A DNA stretch of 64,000 nt, taken from Straminergon stramineum (taxonomy: Eukaryota > Streptophyta > Bryopsida > Hypnales > Calliergonaceae). The number at the start of each line of letters is the position of its first letter. Position 1 is the stretch's first letter. The notes beneath the pieces are model-generated. The model saw only the letters and a list, made by a program, of their open reading frames with translations, made no database searches and was not told the origin of the DNA. The position numbers and the translations under genes are program-made. Where the stretch lies: NCBI GenBank assembly GCA_963920665.1, contig OY987271.1:498501-562500 (forward strand), in the 5' to 3' direction. Positions 50,296 to 61,700 of the stretch are shown piece after piece.

Positions 50296-50514
50296 CCCTT
50301 GAACAACGCGGCGGACGATTATTGTCCGATGAATGACAAGGAATTTTCTTGGGTAGGAAAATTGCAACTATTCATCCTCGGAATTAGGGGTGGAAAGGGA
50401 AGATCTTCTATAATTGTTTGACTCCCAATGAGTATTTCTGTTTTTTCTAAAGTGGATGATGTCATGCGGTTCCAAAATGGCTGATTTCCACGGGCACCAA
50501 CCCGGCGTTCAAGG
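50296..50514 (-). mobile_element. Family C element inside a (TA)n tract
   Basis: A complete family C copy, ends CCCTTGAACAACGCGG and CCCGGCGTTCAAGG. It is bordered on the left by about twelve TA units (50270-50295) and on the right by TA-rich sequence (50515-50538) instead of a clear TTAA. Confidence 0.78.
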
Positions 50515-50538
50515 AATACATACATATATATATATATT

Positions 50539-52302
50539 CAAAGAATTTCAATTATTTATTATAAAATTTCAAAAGTAATTGTACTATTTTTGGATTGAAC
50601 AATTGGGATTCAATTGTATGAAAAATCCATTAGATCTTGTGCATCAATGGATTTATTGTTATACATGATCTATTTGCATAAAATAAAAATCTTCTTTTAT
50701 TTTCGTCTTCTTTTATTTTAGATTTATTTTAGTATTGCTTCTATTTTTTGTCAAAAGCAAGAAGCACTATTTAACTATCTCATGCTGTTATCTTGCATGG
50801 GATCAAGCTATTGCACCACGACAAATAAACAAGTAAAAGACTACTTTGTCTAAAATATTGAATAAGAAAGTTTGTTCTGTAAAGGTTTTATTAATTGTAA
50901 ATAGAGTGTTTTTTTTTTAATGAAATCTCTCTACACTCTCATCCTTTTATGTAATTATCTTATTCCAAAATATGACAATGAACTTGAGATGTAAAAATTG
51001 TCATGGTCAATGATTGTAAAATAAGTGTGGATGACATTTGCATATTGTGAAACCCTATTTTTGTGAAGATCATAGTAACAAAAATGTTTGTTTCAGAAAT
51101 TGAAAGACCATGTTACTTTTCAGCATGTGCATTCTAAATTGAAAGTAGAGCATACTTTTAACAAAAATTATATTGATCTTGAGCAACTAAAAAATTAAGA
51201 GACAATGAGCAACATTTGAGAGTGCTTTGACTTGATCATAGTAATTTACATGAATTATTAAAATTTAATGCCAATTAAAATATCTTTGTAACATGAATAA
51301 GATGTGCCTTGATCAACTTGATTGTAACTTTCAAAATATTCATTTTCAGTACATGGTTAGTACTAAAAAAAATGAAGCTTAACAAGTTTTGTTTCTAATT
51401 GATTTTGAAATTTTGAATAAAAACAAAAATTCAATTAATCATTGCAGTTGTAGGCTCCATATGTTTTAATCCAAATCATTTGCTAATTTTGATTTTGATT
51501 TGTATATTTTTCTTTAAAAACAATTTTTCAATGCAAAATTATCATTCATTTGATAGATTCCCAAGTCCATTTGCTAACATAACTATAAAAATCCTCACAT
51601 TGTGGAAGACACCAATTTTTTCTTACATAGTTTTAAAGTTGTGCTTTCTCCATTGGGAGGTATCAAAAGATTTGGTTGCACTGTTTTGAACATTATAATC
51701 TTGGAGATGCCTAGGAAGTAGACTCTCAAAACTAGTAGAGAAGTAGACATACAAGTTTGGTATAATATCCTTGATGGTTAGAATTTGCAATTGAAAGAAT
51801 TGCAAATTTACTTAGTCTATCTTATTTTCCATATGTATTGTTTTTGTGTTAGCTTTGCTCTATAACATCAATAGACTTTATAAGGGATAAACTTCATCAC
51901 TAATAATGAACACAAAGTTACAAGATTGTTGTGGTTTCCTCCACGTACAAAAACCACTACTCATACACTACGGTTTAATAATAAAGAAATTTAGTGTTTA
52001 CAATACTAATTACAAAATTTAACACTAAATGTCAACAACATTGCTAATGTTACCAAAATGTCAACATGAACACTACTTGTCAATTGAATTTCTGCCTGTA
52101 TCTTAAATTAGGAGCCATGTAGTTCACTGTGCATTAAATCAATATCCAACATGAGCACTAATTGTTAACAAAATGTGAATTAGAGTGAGTTATATGAAAG
52201 AGGAAATAACACTATGGGTATCATAACACTAAATTTCATTATTAGTGTAGCTATTTGAAATAAATAGGGTGTATTTGTAGAAAATTGAAGATGATGTCTT
52301 TT
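50539..52302. other. Intergenic DNA, nothing recognised
   Basis: AT-rich tract without supported genes or bordered repeats. Confidence 0.4.
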
Positions 52303-52306
52303 TTAA

Positions 52307-52959
52307 CCTCTAAATGTCCTAGGCTTTTTTTGAGCATCTTGGAATTTGTTCTTTATCAAGCCTGAAACCAACATTTTAATAAGTTCTTTCAAAATTTTCA
52401 AAATTCTAGTTCTACAAATTCAATCTAGACATATGAGAGATCATAGGGGAAAAGAAAACACAACAATATCACTTATGGATTGAGAAATTATAATGTTTGA
52501 TAACTAGGGTGATAAAACTATGAAAGTGATTTGAAGTCTTTCAATCTTCTTTTTACATGTCAAGTTTAGAAAATTGGTCAAAAAAAAATATGAAGTTAAA
52601 GGGCAAAACATGTATAACCCCAAGAAATTTATAGCTTCTCAAAATCTACTCTCAAATTTTTTTAAATGAATTTCTAATATGATTTTTTCTCCCAAATCCA
52701 GTGTTTTTGAGGCTCATATCCAAAAGCCCTCAATACTAGAAAATCAAGATTTGCTATTAACACCCTTGCATAAAATTTTGATTAGAAAAATCATAATCAT
52801 TCATTTTCAGAATTGCATTTTTGATTCTAAAACTAGACTCTAAGAAGAATTTTTTAGAAATATAAACTTCTAAACTAGTAACTTGAAAAGGTTTTATTTA
52901 TTAACATCAAAGTATCGGTATTGTCTACATCAAAATATGGTGCCTCAGGCATTTTGGGA
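52307..52959 (-). mobile_element. Family B TTAA element, copy B2
   Basis: A 653-base copy beginning TTAA-CCTCTAAATGTCC (TTAA 52303-52306) and ending 'ctcaggcattttggg'. It is the reverse of B1. The right flank is ATGG instead of TTAA. Confidence 0.7.
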
Positions 52960-53780
52960 TGGAAGGGGTGGGGTGAGGTGGTGTGCAACGTTCCTAGAAC
53001 CTCTTTACTGAAATTTGCCAGGAGGCTATACACGTGTTATGTAAGGAACCTATTCCCGGTGGTGAAAGAAGGGAAATAAATTGCATATTAAAATGTGGAA
53101 TTTGCCTATATTTTTTTGTGGTAGAGTGAAAGTTGCAACACATGGAAAAATTTAGTGCAAGGCAAAAAGCTACTTCATCTCATTTCGTATAGCAAAATTG
53201 CTAAGTGCAAAAGGCATATGCTATAAAATGGCGATTTTTCTTTCAAATCAAAACAAAAGTGCACGTTGTATTTCAATCAAATTTTTACATGATTTCCTTT
53301 TCAAAATGTAAATCCCATAATAGAAAAATCACTAACAAGGGAATTGAACCCTTCTAGACTACCCAATTGCATTGTTAGTGTTCTATAGACATCACAAGAC
53401 AAACATAACACATTAGGGTTAGGAAAAACAATTCAAAACAAAAAAAGGAACCGGGAATATTGAGTGGGTCCAACACTCCAATATCATGTCCAGTTGCAAC
53501 AACAACACACTCAGTCGCCGGCTCATTGCAATAGCTCAATTCACGACCTTAGTTATAGAAGTAGCAACACGCATCCGTTGCAATAAGAAGATGGCAGTTA
53601 AGGAGAACTTGAGTTGCAAGGCACACCTAACCTCATGAAAACTAGGGAATTTTTCTTGGATGGTGAGGATATTGCTCCTCCAACTCTAAATTAGACATCC
53701 CTTGACTGGCCAACCATTACAACACTTTTCCAAGATTCAATGGCTTCCTTGTAAGGGAATTTCTCAAGTGAAAAGTACTT
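52960..53780. other. Intergenic DNA next to the hAT relic
   Basis: No gene recognised. This side should contain the 3' end of the hAT element, but its terminal inverted repeat could not be identified. Confidence 0.35.
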
Positions 53781-56344
53781 CTAGCCAAACATACACACAA
53801 CAAGGGGCAAATACTTCCCTAACCTATTTCTTTGATAAGATTTGAGGAATTTAAGAGTAGAAAAACACCCCTCATCTTCCATTGAACTAAGAACCAAACA
53901 ACATCCTATTTCAGGAAGCTTGAAATATTTTGAGATTAGCTTACTCAAATGCCGTGATTGAGAAAAGATTCGCCATAATTTCATAATGGGATTCAAGTGA
54001 AATGGTGGCCCACATGATGCCTTAGCATTTGTCTTCATTGTCACCTTGAATAACCCCTGTTGGTTATCCAAATTCGATGCTGATAACATCTCTGGCACAA
54101 TGTATGGCTTCCCACCAACACACAAGGGCTGTCCATTGTTCACAACTCTTGCCTTTGTAAAGAAATTCTTGAGAATCGCTAAGTGATGTCCGAAACTTTC
54201 ATCAGCACTTGTTTGCCACTAGTATTAGGGATAAATAATCCCAAATGCATCGAGAAGTTCTTGTTTTAGGAATTTGCGGTCCAACTCATCATTAAGAGAT
54301 TGGGCAATTTCTAGACAGGTTGAAGCACCCAAATTAGAACTCACTCTTGAATTATATAACCTCATCTAGACTCACTCCTTAAGTTATGAGAACTCATGTA
54401 GACTCACTCATTTAGTTATCAAATAAGCATAGAACTGATAGAAACAATTCAGTCATCAATCATCAACCAAGCATCCAAGCAATACTCAAACCAGATAACA
54501 TTAATGGAAAAAAAATTGTAAAATGGAGAAAAGAAAAATGGAAATATAATGCTGTTGCCTCTAGCTCTCCGATGCACTTGCCGCAATCGGCAGTCAACAG
54601 TAGGATGAAGCATTTATGAGAGAATAGAATGACCTAAACCTGAACATTGAATCACAAACGTAAACCAAACATGAGAATAGAAGAATAGAACAGACATAGA
54701 ATGCAAAGAAAAAAAATTGAAAAGTCAGAGAGTTATGTGAGAACTACCGCTTAATGTTGTCTTGCACTTGATTGAACTCCTCTTGGGTGACAAAGAGATG
54801 TTGCCCTGTTTGCTTATCATGGCATCTTGCAAACACATGAGTCTTTTCAAAGTTAAACAATAAGTGACAAATGCCACTTTCTCCTGGTAGTTGCTGCCAT
54901 TGGAGAGGAATTTCACAACTAGACAATGCCACAAGATCACTGTAGTATGGGAAGTCGGTTTTCTTGTATGCTTGGATGAATCAATAAACATATGAGCAAG
55001 TTCATCTTGACAGAGCTTCACTGCTCGCATGAAATCGCAAATGAAAATATCACGGGCCTGGGAAAGTTTTATCAGGCAATGCACGGCATTGACAAGGGGA
55101 ATGAAACAAGCCAGGAAAGTAAAACCTCAATGTCGGACAATAGGTTGAAGTTGTGAGTGGCCCCAATTGTTGCTTTTGTGCCAACGCTCATGTCAACACC
55201 CATTTTCATGAGAAGAGTGCAGTACTCCAATAGGATTCTTGCTGTTGGACTTTTCATCAAAATCCAACGGATATCCACATTTCTTATCAACTTATTGCTC
55301 TTAGTTTCCATGAGATTAGCAAGCCTTTGCAAGTTATTATGGCGCTTGTTGCTTCGATAGAAGTATGCATAAACGGACTAGAACAGGTCCTCAAGCCTAG
55401 AGATCATCGGAAATTTTGACATAGTCTCAACTACAAGGTTAAGACGGTGACTCACACAACTGGCACCGATAAGAAACGAAGCCCATTTCTCTTGAATTTG
55501 GGTTGTTATTCTTGTCCTCGATCTTTGAAATGTGCTTATGCTGTTAGTGCCAAATCAAACCAATTTTTTCACAATCTCTTCACGAGTCAAGCCTCCTTCC
55601 CTCAACAAAACATGCATAATTAGATTAGTCAAGAAGTCAACTGTATTGCTTTATGAAACGCAAGACAAATGCAACAGATGGGGAATTCTCTCCCAACAGT
55701 CCATGGTGTATACATGGACCCAAAGCCAAGACATATTATCAATTGCCGTGACTTCATCTGTGCTGACTGAAATTATATTAGCAGATTAGACAATAGACTT
55801 CAGGGTGGATAAAACAAAGCCATGGAGATGTTCGCTCATCCCTTAGCCTGTTGTCTCTGACCAATGTCTTTGGGGAAGGTTTCTTACCTTGAGTTGCCTC
55901 AACAATTGCTGCTGGTGTTCATAATCACAAAGCGGACAACCATGATTGAGAATATAAAATAAGGTAGCAAATTGCACTTATTTTCTCTTGAACTCACCTT
56001 CTAGGCCTCCAAGCATTTGGTCAACCATAATAGTGGATTGCTTTTGCCCCACCCACAGCTTCACCAATTGTAGGTGCTTGCAGTCATGTTTGACGAATAT
56101 GTCACCCTTTTTTAGGAGAAGTAGTGGAACACTAACTTCTCTTTAGGTTTGTTTCCAAATTATCAGCCTTCGGAACCAAAACTTTGCGCCTCCTCGTGAT
56201 TGTTGTGCAGCTACGGCAAACAATGCCAATGACATCGCCATCTCTATTATATTCACCCTCTGCCCAAGCAAATTTATATGCCCAGACTTCTTGCCATCGA
56301 CGTGTGACAGTATTGGCACTAGTCTTTGCCTTTTTTCGCCACAA
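53781..56344 (-). pseudogene. hAT-superfamily transposase, decayed
   Basis: The order from N to C on the minus strand is as follows. A domain with RRWQEVWAYKFAWAEG and C-x2-C (CRSCT) lies at 56344-56132. KHDCKHLQLVKLWV lies near 56080. The first catalytic region, STDEVTAIDNMSW, has its Asp at 55756-55758. FGTNSISTFQ and SCVSHRLNLVVETMSK lie at 55550-55420, VDIRWILMKSPTARILLEY near 55240, and a C-terminal dimerisation region (SSMEDEGCFSTLKFLK, RNRLGKYL) at 53920-53800. Stops interrupt it at 55555-55557 (TGA), 55378-55380 (TAG) and elsewhere, and the frame shifts around 54930. The second catalytic Asp, expected in FGADG, reads Asn. Bases 54345-54730 may be an intron. The element is probably immobile. 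Confidence 0.8.
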
Positions 56345-56403
56345 CGTTGTAGCTCAATTGGTCCTCTTGCCCAACACATGACCCTTGCAATCGCCATCGC
56401 CAT

Positions 56404-57780
56404 CGCTCATTGGATCAATAGATGGAGACATGACCGTAAGTTTAGATGTTGGACAATTACGAGGCATTGGGCGTGAAACCGAGTGTGACAAGCATGTCTC
56501 AGACACATGGGTGACATCGAAGGAATTGACACCATCGTGCACATTGGGATCAATGTTTGGAACCAAGTATTCCCCTAGACTGCTAGTATAGCGACTTGAG
56601 CCAAAAGTGCACACTCGAAAATTCTCTAGGAGTTTCAGTCAAGGCGCCATCTCCAGAAGCCTATGGTCCTGCAATCCTAACACCCAATGAAGCATTACCA
56701 AAACGCAATTGTAAAGTTGAATAGAATGCAAATAATAGATTGAGCATAAGCAAATCAAATGGTGACTAAGAGTACACTCAAAGACTTGAAACTCTAGAAC
56801 ACGATCAACAACATGAACAGTAAAATGAAGGCATAGGAAGCTTGGGAAACACCAAAAGCATTGATGCGACAATTCTGAGAATTGAGCAATTGAGCACCAA
56901 TTAAATTGAGGAGGAAGAACAAGCCGTTCAATTGTTGCTTCCATTTCCAAATTGTTATGAATGTAGGAGTCAGGAGATTGTGAACTTGCAACTCTTCAAG
57001 TCTCTAATTCTCCAAGAATTGCACAACAATGAGGAAGTGGCAGCTTTTGCATTGAAAGCTAGGAGTGAGGGAAACCAATTTTGAAAAAGAATGTAATCAC
57101 CACAATTCCAAGAATCCGCAAGATGCATCTCAAGAGCACAAGAAAATAGGAAGGGCAACAAAGGGAGTTAGTGTAGAGCAAGTATAGAAGCATTGAAGCA
57201 GAAGTTAATGCTAAACTTAGAGAGAAATCTGAGAGAGACAATGCTAATCCCCCCTAAAGCAACAACATCCTAAACCCTAAAAGCCCTAGCAAATCCCAGC
57301 CCTCAGATGCAATTGCCAAGCGAACACATCGACAACCTAGGTTGTAGCTACATGATTGGATGAAAAGTGTTTAGCAAATGGATGCTATCTAAATTTTCAA
57401 TGAATATGTGACTTGGCCAATTTCTATCCTTGCATTTGTAGAATTTTGCTCAAAATCTTATTTCCATAGTCATTTGCACAATATACTTTTAGCTCCTAGA
57501 TTGTTGTGGTAGAAATTCATCGCAAATTAGCTAGTTTAGAGATCACTAGTGGGGTGCAACCCTTTTTTTTAACTTTTTGAGAAAGTGCCAAGGTAGCGAT
57601 CATTTAAAATTTGGTGAAGTATTGTATTTCTACATTCATTCATCTTTTGGACCAAAAAATACTTTTCAATCATATTCATATACTTTTTCATCAAAATTTG
57701 GCAAATTCATCCACATTTCAAATAGAAATGGAAAATTTCTGGTGAAAAAAGATTACTTTTTTTTGGCGAAGAATAGACAT
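56404..57780. other. Region upstream of the hAT relic
   Basis: Probably the 5' part of the hAT element, then spacer. Frames at 56354-56614 and 56639-56950 have no recognisable domain. No hAT terminal repeat or 8-base duplication was found. Confidence 0.35.
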
Positions 57781-58715
57781 GTATTTTGGAATGGTGCAAT
57801 CTGGCCCAGCGGTGCCAGAAAAGAAAGGGTTGGTGGGGTGGGCGGCGAGCAGGGAAAAAGAAGGTCGGCTTTCCACGTAGCACCGGTGGGGTTGGATATG
57901 AAGAGGTACGAACCCAGGTGGCGTGGCGTCGCCGAGGGGCGCCCTGCCCTGCCTGCCTTTCGTGGGGGACTTTTGATAATGCGCGGGGCGTCAGGCTTTG
58001 CTGGGCCTGATGAGTAGCAACTTACTTAGTATAAAGTATCAAGGCCAATACATCCGAAACCTTCTTTCCCCGTCGTCATCTCGCTCCTCCTGCTCTGCCG
58101 TGGCCTCCGCTTTGTCTGAGAGCAAGCGGGCCGCTGTGGCGCCATCCCTCTTCCTCCTTCCTTGCCCGTCGCTTGTTCAGCCCGTTCGTTCGTTCATTCG
58201 GTTGTGCTGTCGCGGATCGGATACCCAGCTTTAGTCCTCGCCCGCTTCTGAATCGCAGTTGGCCTGGCGTCGCTTCTTTTCCAGCGTCTCTTATCTAGCT
58301 AGTAGTTGAAACTTAGTGGGGTAGTTGTAAATTCTGCGCACCAACTGCGGTTCGACCTGACTTGGAACGGCTGGCTGTGGCACGCGCAGCTTCCCCCGCC
58401 CGCCCGCCCGCCCGCCACTCCCCCCCTCCATTCTGTAACGTAGTTCATCCCGTGTTGCGTTGCGCATTGTCACAGGATCGATTTGATTTGATTTGATATG
58501 TTTAGTTGTGATTTGTTTTGTTTGCGGCAAGCGTCGTAGCTTTTCAGCAATCTAAGGAATTGACTTTTGGGATTTACTTCCCTTGTGCGCGTCCTCCGCA
58601 TTCTTTACTAGTCGACGGGCGACGTTATCCCTTACTCGATCGAGTTCTTGCGAATTCCTCTGCGGCTTGCCGCTTCTCGCTTCAGAGTACTTGCTCAACA
58701 CTTCGTGGGTACAAA
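57781..58715 (+). promoter_or_regulatory. GC-rich promoter and 5' leader of DPE2
   Basis: Composition changes abruptly from AT-rich spacer to GC-rich at about 57800. The region has a (CCCG)n run at 58388-58412 and a GATTT repeat at 58480-58497. The DPE2 frame stays open upstream to 58512 (TGA at 58509) but holds no ATG, so translation should begin at 58716. No TATA box was assigned. Confidence 0.45.
58388..58412. repeat. (CCCG)n microsatellite in the DPE2 leader
   Basis: About five tandem CCCG units within 330 bases of the start codon. Confidence 0.9.
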
Positions 58716-61700
58716 ATGGGAAGCGGAGGAGACTTAGGAAGAACGGGAAGCATGCGTCGAATTAAAAGAGTGAATATCAGGTTCAAGCTCCCGTACCATA
58801 CGCTCTGGGGCCAGAACCTCATGGTGATAGGTTCTGATGCTCTACTGGGAGCTTGGACTGTGGAGAAGGGCCAGAGTATGATGCCTCATCAGGATGGGAA
58901 CGTCCTCATTTGGCAGGTTTCGATATCGGTGCCAGATCATTATCAGACGGAATACAACTATGTCGTTGTCGACGATAGATTTCATGTGTTGAGGCGAGAG
59001 TCTGGAGCCCCTCGAGTGTTGAAATTTCCTGACGAACTTCCTAATGGATCAACTGTTGAGATCCATGATTTGTGGCAGGTGAGTACTTCGTCCTTAGAAT
59101 TCCCTTACTTAGAGTACTCTGCAATGTGACAGTGACATTGATTAGCATTCTGCAGATGTGCATGCCTTTTAAACAAATATAAACTTCTTGCAGACTCGAG
59201 TGCTGAGCTTCACTGGCACTCTTTTTTTCTCTTGCAATTGCCCGAATAGAACGAGAGGTACTATAATTGTCAAGGATATATGATTGTCCATGACATGGAG
59301 TTTCATCTTAGTTTACAGGATTTGCATTCTTCGGCGATTATTTTCAGCGTTGTATTGCATCTTACTGGTCTCCTTTGTCGTCCTGGCTCTCATCATCGCG
59401 AGTTTAATCGAGGTTTATCGCATTTATCTTTTTTGAGTACTCTAAAGTATTTTCAGCGCGGTAAGGCACTTCTGTGTAGTTACGGACTCTGATTTCGAAT
59501 TATTGGAGGTCATTTTCCTCTGTTCGATCATTCCTTAAGGCAACGTCTGAAGATAATTAGTTTTTACGGATTCAATGCTAGTCTTGCGTATTTACTGTTT
59601 CTGTGCTGTAAGTGCAGGATTCTGCTGAGACGCTTTTGACGAAAGTCGCTTACAGGAAAGTACTCTTTGGGGAAGATAGATGTACAACTGTAGCAGACGG
59701 AGTTTCCAAGACCGCGCAGAGCTTCCCTTGCATTCCGTTAAGTTTTGCAGGTTGTTAATACTTAAGTGTTGATTTAAAATCGATGGGAAGACTAGTGCAG
59801 TTTTCCTGTGAATTGGATTTAATTGATCCACAACGTTGAACAATGTGGAAGGGGTCCCGTTCTATGTATCATTTTGATTTTCTGTTTGTTTTTCATTTTG
59901 TTTTTTGCTCTTTAATTGTTGATCGAGTGCTTCCATGATGACGTGCAGAGTGCGTGGTGGTGCAATTCCAGATCAAGTGCTCTGTTTTGGATCCTGATCA
60001 ATCAGTAAGATTTCCTTATTCCGTGTGTTGCTGGCCTCTTGTTTTATGCCCAAGTGTAGCCCGATTCTCTTACTAGACTCTGGTACTATTTGATGAGTTA
60101 AAAGCTTTCTCCAAGGTTCCTCCATAAGTTGGGGGGAACTAACCACTATGCGATGTCTTATGTTCATGTACTCAGGTTTTCATCACAGGCAGTTCTAAGG
60201 AGTTGGGTGAATGGGACAATGCAGAAGCCATCCCTCTTTCTCATGAGGGTGGTTACAATTGGCAATGTATGGTCATACTTCCAAGAGACGACATTGCTGT
60301 GTCGTATAAGTATATTTTGAAGAACAAGAGTGGAATTGTTACGCCTGAGAATAGTGAATATCGAGTTCTATCATTGATTTCGACGTCCAAGAAGCCCAGT
60401 GAAATGATTATCGCAGCTGACGGGAGCTTCAGAGTATGCACAGTTCACGCTTAGTGTTTGATGGGCATTGTTCCTCTTATTTTCACCGCTCAATTGTGGC
60501 TACAGAATGTTTTATAACGGTCGTTTGGAGTTTGTACGTGGACATTTGTGAAGCTCTCTGTTTGCATGTCTATTACGTTGCTCACTAGGGGCCAACGAAG
60601 CATGTGGTAACATTCTTAATATTGGTCATGCAGACCCAACCATGGAGGGGGACAGGTGTTGCAGTACCTGTGTTTTCTCTTAGGTCTACACATAGTGTAG
60701 GTGCTGGAGAGTTTTTGGATCTGAAGGTGGTGGTTGATATAGCGGCTAAGACCGGAATGCGGTTGGTCCAATTATTACCAGTAAATGATACTTCTGTTAA
60801 TATGATGTGGTGGGACTCGTACCCATACAGGTATGTCGGAGTATAATGGATTACATTCAAATTCCACTTTCGTTGCTGCCCACTTTTCCCTGTGCTTTTG
60901 ATTCATCATGTGTAGGCAGCTGTTGACCTCCTTTTTGGTTCAGCCCTTGGATCTCAGCAAGTTTAGGAAGCTTTAGTTCCCTCCCAAAATGTGTCTTAGT
61001 TTCTTCTTTGTGATGATTTTGTATTAGAGAGGGTAATGTTTTTTAATTCTTTCAAGATTCACTTTGACCTGAACTAAGAGTACGTTGTGAGTATTCATCT
61101 AAAATCTTGGGATATCTGGAATTTGTGCAGCTCGTTGTCTGTATTCGCATTGCATCCACTCTACCTCCGGCTTCAGGCACTCTCCAGTGAACTTCCCAAG
61201 GATATTACGGTACGTTGGGTGAATCAGGTGTGGATAGACCTGAATTACCACCACCCAGAGTGCCTTGGAGGTACCTGATTGTAAATGAGTCGTAGTATAA
61301 CGTATGTGGATGTTTACCGTAAGCTGCTACTAATTAATTCTCGTGTATCAAGTGCAGGCGGACATTGAAGACAGCAGAAAGCAGTTGGATTTGAAGGAGG
61401 TGGATTATGAGGCAACTATGGCTGCAAAGTTGTCTATTGCAAAGAGAGTTTATCGCCTCGAGAAGAATCAAATTTTTAGTTCAGCAGTATTTAAGGGATA
61501 TTTTGAGGAAAATAAGGTAAATCTGCGTCTGAATGTTTTGATTTGTCGACTGTAGTGTACCAATCTGGCGCTTGGAATTTTATCGATTTGCCCTAGGTTC
61601 AGTTTCATATGCAACTCGTGTCGCTTGCAGAACTGGCTGCGCCCTTACGCCGCATTCTGCTTTCTTCGCGACCTTTTCGGCACTGCTGATCATTCTCAAT

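Noticed and set aside
57577..58017. 146-codon frame upstream of DPE2
   Set aside because: Crosses from AT-rich spacer into the GC-rich DPE2 promoter with no continuous protein character.
58518..58715. In-frame N-terminal extension of DPE2
   Set aside because: No ATG before 58716, and DPE2 is cytosolic with its first CBM20 starting soon after 58716; treated as 5' leader.
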